15,427 bases of DNA from JAZNUH01 sp045592225 (GTDB taxonomy: Bacteria; Bacillota; Clostridia; UMGS1883; UMGS1540): the NCBI GenBank assembly GCA_045592225.1, contig JAZNUH010000047.1:1-15427 (forward strand). Reading direction: 5' to 3'. Below are positions 7,755 to 14,851 of this stretch, in pieces (the first letter of the stretch is position 1; each line of letters starts with the position of its first letter). The notes under the pieces were generated by a model, which searched no databases, was not told the origin of the DNA, and saw nothing but the letters and a program-made list of their open reading frames with translations. The position numbers and the translations under genes are program-made.

Positions 7755-8911
7755 TGAAAATGAAACTGAAAAAAATGACGGCACTTTTATGCGTTCTGTG
7801 TCTGTTGGCAGGATGTGCACATGCACCGATAACAAAACAGCCTGTACCTGAAAAGGGCACAGAGACAGACGTGGTGTCAGAAATAATGGGGGAAATGACT
7901 CTTTCTGAAATGGTTTATCAGATGATGTTTATTACTCCTGAAGCGCTGACAGGCATAGGAACTGTTATACAGGCGGGAGAGACTACACGGGGTGCACTTG
8001 AAAGCTATCCTGTAGGTGGACTTATCTATTTTGCACCAAGTCTTAAAAACCGCGAGCAAACAAAGCAAATGCTTGCAAACACACAAAACTTTTCAAAAAT
8101 ACCGCTTTTCATAGCGGTAGATGAGGAGGGGGGACGTGTTGCGCGGCTTGGCAATAACCCCGATATGGGAGTAACCGCACATCCTCCAATGCGTGAAATA
8201 GGTGATTCGGGAGATACGGAAAAGGCATACGAGGTTGGAAAAACCCTTGGTACCGACCTTTTTGAGCTTGGCTTTAATGTGGACTTTGCACCCGATGCTG
8301 ATGTTATAATAAACCAAAACAATTCGGAAATAGGTGACAGATCCTTTGGCACAGACCCAAAGATTGTCAGCGATATGGTGGCACAGGTTGTACGCGGCAT
8401 GCAGGAAAAGGGGGTTTCTGCAACACTTAAGCATTTTCCCGGTCACGGCAGTACACAGGTAGATTCGCATACAGGTTATTCGGCAAGCAGCAGAACAGCC
8501 GACGAACTGCGCGCAAATGAATGGATGCCTTTTAAGTCGGGTATTGACGCAGGGGCAGACTTTATTATGATTTCGCACATGACCCTTACAGAGGCAACAA
8601 AAGAAAAGCTTCCCTCGTCACTGTCAAAAGAGGTTATTACCGATATGCTTAAGGGCGAGCTGGGCTACAAGGGGATAATAATAACCGACTCGTTCAGCAT
8701 GGGCGCAATCACCGATGGATATTCTTCCGGTGAGGCGGCGGTTATGGCGGTAAATGCAGGTGCTGATATGATACTTATGTCTGCCGATTTTAAAGCCGCA
8801 CATACATCCATCGTACAGGCAGTGGAAAACGGGAAAATACCCCGCGAGCACATAGAAGAAAGTGTAAGAAAAATTATTACACTTAAAGTCAAAAAAGAAA
8901 TGATAAAATAA
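7754..8911 (+). CDS. nagZ: GH3 beta-N-acetylhexosaminidase lipoprotein (NagZ-type)
   Basis: A 385-residue protein starting at an ATG that overlaps the previous TGA (TGATG); another ATG two codons later is also possible. Residues 1-21 are a lipoprotein signal with lipobox LAGC (C21). The rest is a single GH3 catalytic barrel: AVDEEGGRVARL, KHFPGHGSTQVDSH (residues 226-239) containing the NagZ-specific Asp237/His239 pair that acts as the general acid/base, and MISHMTL. IITDSFSMGAI supplies Asp312, the expected nucleophile. NagZ enzymes remove N-acetylglucosamine from muropeptides and related glycans in cell-wall turnover; in Gram-positives they are often exported, as here. The usual C-terminal second domain of large GH3 enzymes is absent, in line with NagZ length. 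Coupling to a lectin-like membrane protein suggests shared work on wall sugars (inference). A bidirectional terminator follows. Confidence 0.9.
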   Translation: MKMKLKKMTALLCVLCLLAGCAHAPITKQPVPEKGTETDVVSEIMGEMTLSEMVYQMMFITPEALTGIGTVIQAGETTRGALESYPVGGLIYFAPSLKNREQTKQMLANTQNFSKIPLFIAVDEEGGRVARLGNNPDMGVTAHPPMREIGDSGDTEKAYEVGKTLGTDLFELGFNVDFAPDADVIINQNNSEIGDRSFGTDPKIVSDMVAQVVRGMQEKGVSATLKHFPGHGSTQVDSHTGYSASSRTADELRANEWMPFKSGIDAGADFIMISHMTLTEATKEKLPSSLSKEVITDMLKGELGYKGIIITDSFSMGAITDGYSSGEAAVMAVNAGADMILMSADFKAAHTSIVQAVENGKIPREHIEESVRKIITLKVKKEMIK

Positions 8912-8943
8912 AAATCAGCAGGTTTTACCTGCTGATTTTGTTT
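8911..8943. terminator. bidirectional terminator between convergent genes
   Basis: The arms AAAATCAGCAGG (8911-8922) and CCTGCTGATTTT (8928-8939) pair perfectly over 12 bp around a TTTTA loop. The A-rich 5' side and T-rich 3' side let it work in both directions, for the GH3 gene (plus) and the rhamnosidase gene (minus), whose stop lies 6 bases away. The left arm begins on the last base of the GH3 stop codon. Confidence 0.9.
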
Positions 8944-8945
8944 TG

Positions 8946-11135
8946 TTATAAAGGCTTGAAATTCAGGTTATAGCTACCACCGGTGAGGGTTTGGGTTTTG
9001 CCGTCCAGAGTTACCTCGGCGGTGCACCCGTCAGGAATGATGAGGTTAAGCTTTCCTGTGTTGGTATTATAGCTTACATCTATTTTGCCCTGTACACTTT
9101 CGTATGTTACATTTACCTCGGGCACGCGCGCATCCATATGGGGGATAACCGCAAAATGCTTAAATCCGGGGGTGAGAGGGCGTATGCCCGCCATGTATTC
9201 ATACATCCAACGGGCAACGGCACCGAAGGAATAGTGGTTAAAGGAATTCATTCCCTTGTCGCCAAAGCCTGTCTCCTTTGTGTAGGAATTCCAGCGCTCC
9301 CACATGGTTGTGGCACCCATACGTATGCAGTAACCCCAGGAGGGGTATGTTTCATTGAGCAGGAGTGAGTACGCCATATCGGTGTGTCCTGCCTCGGACA
9401 AAACGGGTAACAGATAGGATGTGCCTATAAAACCTGTGGACAGATGGTTGTCACGTTCCTTTATAGTGCGTAGCAAATGAGCTGCGGTTCTTTCTCTGTC
9501 AAGGCAGAGGTCAAAATGCAACGCCATTACATAAGCCGTTTGTGTATCGCCTGTAAGTCGGCTGTCACCGTCTGCAAATTCATGTATAAAAGCCTCTTTT
9601 ATACACTCAAACTTGTTTTGATAATATACGGCATCATCTGTGCGGCCAATCGCACTTGCCATTTCGGAAAGAATTTTTGCATCGTGTGCGTAATATGCGG
9701 TAGCAACAAGATGTGTATCTGTAGGCGAATCAGTATTAAGCCAATCGCCATAGCCATCAACCCTTTGCAGGTGATTATCTTCACGCGCTTTTAAAAATTC
9801 AAAATAGCGTTGCATTGCGCCATAGTTTTCTTTTATGATGGTTGTATCGCCGTAAATCTGCCAATGATGATATGGAATAATAAACACCGCATCACCCCAG
9901 GCGGGGGTACCTGTTCCGGTGAGAGAACGGCCCGGCTCGAGCCACACCTGCGGAACAACGCTTGTAACAGAACCGTCGGAGCACTGTGCATCACGGAGGT
10001 CGGTCATATATTTTCTGTAAAATTTATCTGTACGCATATTGTACATACCGGTGCGTGCAAAAATCTGCGCATCACCTGTCCAGCCCATACGTTCATTACG
10101 TTGAGGGCAGTCGGTGGGCACATCTAAAAAGTTACTGCGCTGACCCCAGAGCTGATTTTGGAAAATGCGGTTTACAAGTTCCGATGAGGTTTCTACATTA
10201 CCTGTCTGCCTGCAATCTGAATAGAGAGCAATACCTTCTATGGACGTAAGAGGCTGATTTGATTCGACATAACGAAAACCGTGGAAGGTAAAGCGGGGCA
10301 TATATTCGCACTCGCCGTTTTTGGAGGGAATATATACATCGGTCTGCCTTGCAGTTCGCAGATTTTCGGTGTAAAGATTGCCATTATCAAGCATTTCGCC
10401 ATAACGAAGCTGCAAAGCTTTGCCTGCTTCACCGTTAAAGTGCACACGCACAACACCCGCCATATTCTGACCGATGTCATATATGTAGTTTCCCTTGTCG
10501 TCGCGGGTTTGTGCTATAGCGGGAAGCACCTGATGAGCGCGAATAGGCTCGTGCTCTCTCGGCAGTATCTGTGTACCCATAGCATACTGCCACACACGGA
10601 ATGCATTATTCCAGCTTGAATCGTCAAAGTCAGGGGTTTTCCATCCCTCAGGTTCAAGAGATGCATCAAACCACTCACCCATTATATTGTCGGCATAGCA
10701 GTAGCCGCCAACATTTACACGCCAGCTATTATCGGTTATAATTTCGCTGCCGTCTGCATAGGCAAGCTGAGCGGATAAAGCAACAATATCACTGTATTTT
10801 CCGGGACCCACACCACCTACGTTGCCTGAATACCAGCCGCCTGCGACAATGGCGCAAAGCGCATGCTTGCCCGGGGTAAGCTTTAAGGTGTAGGTGTCAT
10901 AATAAATTCGTTTGTTATAATCTGTCCAGCCGGGGGAGAGAAATTCCTCACCGATTTTTTCTCCGTCAAGATATGCTTCGTATTCACCCAGTGCGGTTAT
11001 GTAAAGAGTTAGCTCACACGCGCGGTTAACAGAAAAACTGCGGCGGAAATAAACAGGTCTGCCCAGCACATCTGTGGCTGTGTTTTCGGGAACGGTATAT
11101 AAGGCTTTGTCGGCAGTTATAAAATTTACTTTCAT
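8946..11135 (-). CDS. GH78 alpha-L-rhamnosidase
   Basis: A 729-residue protein. The start at 11135 (MKVNF) is preferred over an upstream in-frame ATG at 11162 because AAAGGAG lies 8 bases before it. The N-terminal part (about 1-330) has the Bac_rhamnosid_N/CBM67-like beta domains: YLDGEKIGEEFLSPGWTDY, GGWYSGNVGG, YDIGQNMAGVVRV and FTFHGFRYVES. The (alpha/alpha)6 catalytic domain carries the family signature DCPQRNERMGWTGD (residues 342-355), whose acidic residues D342, E348 and D355 are the conserved active-site set, and MWERW with E613, the expected base. A short C-terminal beta domain follows (about 640-729). It has no signal peptide, so it should act in the cytoplasm on imported rhamnosides of plant, flavonoid or polysaccharide origin, releasing L-rhamnose. 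No transporter or rhamnose catabolism gene is visible nearby. It is the second gene after the thioesterase gene, 13 bases downstream. Confidence 0.93.
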   Translation of the reverse strand: MKVNFITADKALYTVPENTATDVLGRPVYFRRSFSVNRACELTLYITALGEYEAYLDGEKIGEEFLSPGWTDYNKRIYYDTYTLKLTPGKHALCAIVAGGWYSGNVGGVGPGKYSDIVALSAQLAYADGSEIITDNSWRVNVGGYCYADNIMGEWFDASLEPEGWKTPDFDDSSWNNAFRVWQYAMGTQILPREHEPIRAHQVLPAIAQTRDDKGNYIYDIGQNMAGVVRVHFNGEAGKALQLRYGEMLDNGNLYTENLRTARQTDVYIPSKNGECEYMPRFTFHGFRYVESNQPLTSIEGIALYSDCRQTGNVETSSELVNRIFQNQLWGQRSNFLDVPTDCPQRNERMGWTGDAQIFARTGMYNMRTDKFYRKYMTDLRDAQCSDGSVTSVVPQVWLEPGRSLTGTGTPAWGDAVFIIPYHHWQIYGDTTIIKENYGAMQRYFEFLKAREDNHLQRVDGYGDWLNTDSPTDTHLVATAYYAHDAKILSEMASAIGRTDDAVYYQNKFECIKEAFIHEFADGDSRLTGDTQTAYVMALHFDLCLDRERTAAHLLRTIKERDNHLSTGFIGTSYLLPVLSEAGHTDMAYSLLLNETYPSWGYCIRMGATTMWERWNSYTKETGFGDKGMNSFNHYSFGAVARWMYEYMAGIRPLTPGFKHFAVIPHMDARVPEVNVTYESVQGKIDVSYNTNTGKLNLIIPDGCTAEVTLDGKTQTLTGGSYNLNFKPL

Positions 11136-11148
11136 AAAAAACTCTCCT

Positions 11149-11853
11149 TTATAACAATTCAAATGTTCCTGCTACGCAGATTTCTTTTGCCTGTGTTTGT
11201 ATGTGAACATAGTATCCGTTGTCAATTTTCTTTGTGCAAACCTCGAGCACGTCACCGAGGTATGCCTGCTTTTTGTAAAGAAGATTTAAATGGTTGAAAT
11301 TAAAGTCAAAGGGGAGGGCATCCATAAGTATGTCTGCACCCTTCTGGTTGTTAAGATGTCGGTTTGTGTCTATATCCTTATTTGCAATTTTAACAGTATA
11401 GTCAAAGCTGTCAAATTTTTGAATAGCAGGCTTTGAATATGCAAAAAAATCATCACCGAAATCGTGTGGCGGATAGGCTGACAGCATCTGGTCGGTTATC
11501 CTGCAAAATTTGTTGTTGGCGGTGTCAAACAAAAACCAGTTGGAAATGGATTTTGCAACAACCTCACCCTCCTGACGCAGTATGCAGCCTCTCTCCGAGG
11601 TAACGCCCTTCATGGATTTTACAGCTGTAAAGGCTTCGATTGGTGCAAGGGTTTTTACAGGCTTTACAATGTGCAGGGATATACCCTGTAAAAGCCAGGC
11701 GGCATTCATACTGCGAAGCTCGTGTATGCCAAAGCCTTTGGAGTGCGAATCCCTTGTGGAAACATCCTGAATAATGTCCAGCAGACAGCCGGTTTTTATT
11801 GTATCAAAGTCTTTGTAATCTCCGTATCGCGTTTCGTATGTAAATGTAAACAT
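11149..11853 (-). CDS. acyl-ACP thioesterase
   Basis: A 234-residue protein starting at 11853 (MFTFTYETRYGDYKDFD), with GGAGG 5 bases upstream; an in-frame ATG at 11946 would run through the promoter and has no such site. It has two hotdog domains. The first (about 1-130) contains GCLLDIIQDVSTRDS, WLLQGISLHIVKP and SNWFLFD blocks typical of bacterial acyl-ACP thioesterases. The second (about 145-234) has DIDTNRHLNNQ, matching the catalytic NxHxNN motif (N164, H166, N168) of the FatA/FatB family; the Tyr usual three residues after NN is missing. The enzyme hydrolyses acyl-ACP to free fatty acid and ACP in the cytoplasm. It is the first gene of the minus-strand unit and is read from the divergent intergenic region. 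The link with the rhamnosidase downstream is not obvious. Confidence 0.9.
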   Translation of the reverse strand: MFTFTYETRYGDYKDFDTIKTGCLLDIIQDVSTRDSHSKGFGIHELRSMNAAWLLQGISLHIVKPVKTLAPIEAFTAVKSMKGVTSERGCILRQEGEVVAKSISNWFLFDTANNKFCRITDQMLSAYPPHDFGDDFFAYSKPAIQKFDSFDYTVKIANKDIDTNRHLNNQKGADILMDALPFDFNFNHLNLLYKKQAYLGDVLEVCTKKIDNGYYVHIQTQAKEICVAGTFELL

Positions 11854-11884
11854 AATTCCTCCGCAAATTTTTACTTTTTTTGAA

Positions 11885-11913
11885 ATTTTAACACTATTTA
11901 AAGGCATTTGCAA
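11885..11913 (-). promoter_or_regulatory. likely promoter of the thioesterase/rhamnosidase unit
   Basis: On the minus strand, TTGCAA (plus coordinates 11908-11913) and TAAAAT (11885-11890) are spaced by 17 bases and lie 32 bases before the thioesterase ATG. Both hexamers differ modestly from consensus, so this is a good but not certain call. Confidence 0.6.
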
Positions 11914-11923
11914 TAGGCAATTA

Positions 11924-11945
11924 TGAACTTTTTTTAAACAGTTCA
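11924..11945. promoter_or_regulatory. inverted repeat between divergent promoters, possible operator
   Basis: TGAACT (11924-11929) and AGTTCA (11940-11945) are exact reverse complements separated by an AT-rich 10-base spacer. The site lies just upstream of the minus-strand -35 and about 20 bases upstream of the plus-strand -35, where a dimeric regulator could reach both promoters. No regulator is identified. Confidence 0.4.
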
Positions 11946-11965
11946 AAGGGTTGCCGTTACACTTC

Positions 11966-11994
11966 TTGACTAGTTTTGAAAAAAGGGGTATAAT
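11966..11994 (+). promoter_or_regulatory. sigma-A type promoter of the two-component operon
   Basis: TTGACT (11966-11971) and TATAAT (11989-11994) are spaced by 17 bases, and the first start codon lies 26 bases beyond the -10. The -35 and -10 hexamers are the same as in the promoter at 7012, and both are near consensus. Confidence 0.88.
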
Positions 11995-12020
11995 AAATCA
12001 AACCAAACAAGGAGATAAAT

Positions 12021-12644
12021 ATGAGCTTTAAGAAAAAACTTGAAAATTACTGGTATCATTATAAATTTGTTACACTGATTTGGGCAGCTATAATTCTGGC
12101 AGCAATTGTGCTGGTGGTTGACGTAATAAATAAGGTGGAGTATGACCTTGCGATTGCATATGTAGGCAGTGATTACATAGACCATTTATCCTTCAAACCC
12201 ATTGAAGAAGAGGTTCGCACCGCGGCGGGAGATGCGGACGGTGACGGGGAAAGCCACATCCGTTTTACATGCATGGTAATGCCCGAGGTGGCACAAAATG
12301 AAATGGACCTTGCCAAAGAACAGCAGTTCAATTATACCTTTCTGGACAGTACGGTAAGGGTTTATATATGCGAAAAGCAATATTTTGAAGGCAAGAGTAA
12401 ATTCTTTATGCCGCTGGAGGATATTCTGCCGGCAGAAAAGCTTGTCGATGCGGTAACCCGTGACGGAAAGGCAATAGCAGTACCCCTTAAAGGCAACAAG
12501 ACACTTGAGGGACTTGGTATGAGTACCGATAATCTTTATATAGGAATACGCGCACAAACCCACGAGGATAAAAAGGACGAATTTATAAACAAGCGCGAGC
12601 AAAGCTCTGTAAAGGTGCTTGAATACTTTATAAATCAGCCGTAG
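12021..12644 (+). CDS. single-pass membrane protein of unknown function in the two-component operon
   Basis: A 207-residue protein with AAGGAG 5 bases before ATG. Residues 1-17 are basic and aromatic (MSFKKKLENYWYHYKF) and are followed by one membrane segment at about 18-35, so the long C-terminal part should face outside. That part begins with a YDLAIAYVGSDYID strand and turn. It carries DADGDG at residues 71-76, which fits the DxDxDG calcium-loop pattern, although nothing else resembles an EF hand or dockerin pair. The remainder is alpha/beta with no recognised family. The gene is the first after a strong promoter and lies 12 bases before the response regulator, so it is expected to be co-expressed with the signalling pair. 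It may be an accessory or sensor partner of the kinase (inference). Confidence 0.8.
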   Translation: MSFKKKLENYWYHYKFVTLIWAAIILAAIVLVVDVINKVEYDLAIAYVGSDYIDHLSFKPIEEEVRTAAGDADGDGESHIRFTCMVMPEVAQNEMDLAKEQQFNYTFLDSTVRVYICEKQYFEGKSKFFMPLEDILPAEKLVDAVTRDGKAIAVPLKGNKTLEGLGMSTDNLYIGIRAQTHEDKKDEFINKREQSSVKVLEYFINQP

Positions 12645-12656
12645 GAGGGATAAAAG

Positions 12657-13340
12657 GTGTCGGATATAAAAATACTTATGGTTGACGATGATGTCAATAT
12701 ATGCGAGCTTGTAAGACTGTATCTGGAAAAGGAAGGCTACAGCGTAATATGCGCCTATGATGGCGAGGCGGCAATTGAAAAGCTGCAGACCAAGTCACCC
12801 GACCTGGTATTGCTTGACATAATGCTTCCCAAAATGGACGGAGTGCAGGTATGCCGCATTATAAGAGAGCAAAGTGACGTGCCTGTAATAATGCTCACCG
12901 CCAAGGGTGAAACCTTTGACAAGGTATTAGGACTTGAAATGGGCGCTGATGATTATGTGGTAAAGCCCTTTGAACCACGCGAGCTTGTTGCACGTGTCAA
13001 GGCGGTACTGCGCAGATACAATAAAAAAGAAGATGAAAACAAGTGTGTTGAGTACAACAATATTTCAATAAACCTTACTACATACCAGCTGACGGTGGGC
13101 GGAGAGGTTATGGAAATACCGCCCAAGGAAATGGAGCTTTTGTATTTTCTTGCTGCACATCCCAACCGTGTGTATACCCGTGAACAGCTTTTGGAAGAGG
13201 TGTGGGGCTTTGACTATTTCGGCGACTCGAGAACAGTTGATGTTCACGTAAAAAGACTCAGGGAAAAGCTTGAAGGACACGAGGGTAACTGGACGCTTAA
13301 AACCGTGTGGGGTGTGGGATACAAGTTTGAGGTGAAGTAA
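12657..13340 (+). CDS. OmpR/PhoB-family response regulator
   Basis: A 227-residue protein starting with GTG; a GGAGG 8 bases upstream, overlapping the end of the previous gene's stop codon, decides this start, and the next ATG would remove the first receiver strand. The receiver domain (about 4-117) has the acidic pair D10/D11, phosphoacceptor D54 in DLVLLDIMLPKMDG, T81 and K103 (VVKPF). The C-terminal winged-helix domain (about 130-226) has IPPKEMELLYFLAAHPNRV, a LLEEVWGF recognition region, DSRTVDVHVKRLREKL and the final GVGYKF wing. It is a DNA-binding transcription factor phosphorylated by the kinase encoded immediately downstream (1 base apart). Its sequence resembles the PhoP/WalR group, but the exact ortholog cannot be assigned here. 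Hexamers before the htrA-like gene are a likely target. Confidence 0.95.
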   Translation: MSDIKILMVDDDVNICELVRLYLEKEGYSVICAYDGEAAIEKLQTKSPDLVLLDIMLPKMDGVQVCRIIREQSDVPVIMLTAKGETFDKVLGLEMGADDYVVKPFEPRELVARVKAVLRRYNKKEDENKCVEYNNISINLTTYQLTVGGEVMEIPPKEMELLYFLAAHPNRVYTREQLLEEVWGFDYFGDSRTVDVHVKRLREKLEGHEGNWTLKTVWGVGYKFEVK

Positions 13341-13341
13341 T

Positions 13342-14760
13342 ATGCGCAGAGGTATTTTTTTCAAGCTTATGCTTGTTAACATTACCAGTACGGTTATATG
13401 TATTCTGCTGACAGGCGGTATTCTTTTCAGCTCGCTTATATACTACACAACAGAAAATAAAAGTGATGCACTGCTGGAGGAAGCGGTTCGTATAAACGAG
13501 ATGACGCTGGAGTATTTTGGCAAAAAATACAGTGCTGTTTCCGAAGCGGTTTACAAAATGGTTATTGAGGATGTGGCTACACGTCTTGATGGTGTGGTGA
13601 TGATATTTGATAACAGCGGCAAAATTGTTATTGCATCCCCAAATATAAATGAGCACATAACAAGCAATCTGCTTAATAAAACCCTGTTTGACAGAATAAT
13701 TGCTCCCGAGGGGAACAGTATACTGGGTAATCTTGACGGATTTCTCAAAGAGACTTACCTGACGGTGAGTACACCACTGGAATTTGATGGTCAGCAGGTG
13801 GGTGCCACCTGTATTTCGGTGCCCATGCCGGAGGTTACGAAAATAATTTTTGATACATTCAGCATATTTATACCCGCAGTTTTATGTGCAGTATCTATAG
13901 CGGTACTTGTGGCATATCTTATGTCCATGCGAATACTAAAGCCCATTAAAAACTTAAGCCGTGCGGCAAGCAGAGTGGCGCTTGGTGATTTTAATGTTCG
14001 CCTTTATGTAAACGGTGAGGACGAAATTGCAGAGCTTTGCAAAACCTTTAACAAAATGACCGAATCTTTGCAGAAGCTTGATATGACAAGCAGTGATTTT
14101 ATTGCAAATGTTTCTCATGAGTTGCGAACCCCTATGACCACTATTTCAGGGTTCATAGAAGGGATTTTAGACGGAACCATACCCGAGGAAAAAAGGGCAC
14201 AGTACCTGTCAATTGTTTCAAACGAAATAAAACGTATGGCGCGGCTTGTGAGTGAACTTTTAATGCTTGCCCGGCTTGAAGGCGGAGAGAGTAAGCTTAC
14301 AATGACCGATTTTGACATAAACGAGCAGATACGCCTTACCATTCTGGGAATGGAAAGCCGACTCTCGGAAAAGAACATAAGTGTAGAGGCTGAGCTTGGT
14401 GACTCACAGATGTATGTCAATGCGGACAGGGATGCAATCTCCCGCGTGCTTATAAATCTTTTTGATAATGCTGTGAAATTCAATGTTCAGGATGGATATA
14501 TAAAAACTGGTACCAAAGCAAAGGGAAACAAGGTTGTAATTTATGTTGAAAATTCGGGCGCAGGTATATGTGAAGAGGAGCAATCACAGATATGGGACAG
14601 GTTTTATAAGAGCGATAAGTCGAGAAGTAAGGATAAAAAGGGACTGGGTCTTGGACTTTATCTTGTACACAGTCTGCTTGCTGAACATGGTGAGCGTATA
14701 AGCGTGGAAAGTATACCCAACCGGTATACAAGATTTACTTTTACACTAAAAAAATCATAA
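13342..14760 (+). CDS. sensor histidine kinase (HAMP, HisKA, HATPase)
   Basis: A 472-residue membrane kinase whose ATG follows the regulator stop by 1 base, with GAGGTGAAG inside the end of the regulator gene. TM1 is at about 10-33, an extracytoplasmic region at about 34-165 (with GVVMIFDNSGKIV and GQQVGATCISVPM segments typical of a PAS-like/dCache sensor fold) and TM2 at about 170-195. HAMP spans about 195-247. HisKA has FIANVSHELRTPMTTISGF with H259 as the phosphorylated histidine. The ATPase domain has the N box NLFDNAVKF (N372, N376), G1 as VENSGAGI (402-409) and G2 as GLGLGLYL (434-441). In G1 the usual aspartate of DxGxGI is asparagine (N404); this variant also occurs with the WDRFYKSDKSRS signature in other clostridial kinases, so activity is expected. 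It probably senses an envelope signal and phosphorylates the regulator. Confidence 0.95.
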   Translation: MRRGIFFKLMLVNITSTVICILLTGGILFSSLIYYTTENKSDALLEEAVRINEMTLEYFGKKYSAVSEAVYKMVIEDVATRLDGVVMIFDNSGKIVIASPNINEHITSNLLNKTLFDRIIAPEGNSILGNLDGFLKETYLTVSTPLEFDGQQVGATCISVPMPEVTKIIFDTFSIFIPAVLCAVSIAVLVAYLMSMRILKPIKNLSRAASRVALGDFNVRLYVNGEDEIAELCKTFNKMTESLQKLDMTSSDFIANVSHELRTPMTTISGFIEGILDGTIPEEKRAQYLSIVSNEIKRMARLVSELLMLARLEGGESKLTMTDFDINEQIRLTILGMESRLSEKNISVEAELGDSQMYVNADRDAISRVLINLFDNAVKFNVQDGYIKTGTKAKGNKVVIYVENSGAGICEEEQSQIWDRFYKSDKSRSKDKKGLGLGLYLVHSLLAEHGERISVESIPNRYTRFTFTLKKS

Positions 14761-14763
14761 AAT

Positions 14764-14806
14764 TTCACATTTTGTTCACATTATCATAACAAAAATAAAT
14801 TACAAT
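14764..14806 (+). promoter_or_regulatory. three hexamers at 11-bp period before the htrA-like gene (PhoP/WalR-box-like)
   Basis: TTCACA (14764-14769), TTCACA (14775-14780) and ATAACA (14786-14791) are spaced by 5 bases each, giving an exact 11-base period. This matches the TT(A/C/T)ACA-N5 tandem layout bound by PhoP-type regulators; on the minus strand the sites read TGTTAT, TGTGAA, TGTGAA, near the WalR pattern TGTWAH-N5-TGTWAH. A -10-like TACAAT (14801-14806) follows 9 bases later with no good -35, as expected for an activator-dependent promoter. No terminator separates this site from the kinase gene, so read-through is also possible. Confidence 0.6.
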
Positions 14807-14851
14807 AAGTTTATACAAATGGAATTTTACAATTTCAAGGAGGAAAAACAG

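Noticed and set aside
9810..10127. Plus-strand frames inside the rhamnosidase gene
   Set aside because: They lack ribosome binding sites and recognisable motifs and overlap a gene with a full GH78 signature on the other strand.
11149..11946. ATG at 11946 as the thioesterase start
   Set aside because: It would add 31 residues not found in the family, run through the promoter region and lack a ribosome binding site, while 11853 has GGAGG at proper spacing.
12231..12248. DADGDG in the unknown membrane protein as a dockerin module
   Set aside because: Only one acidic loop is present and there is no duplicated dockerin repeat or cohesin context. It is at most an isolated calcium-binding loop.
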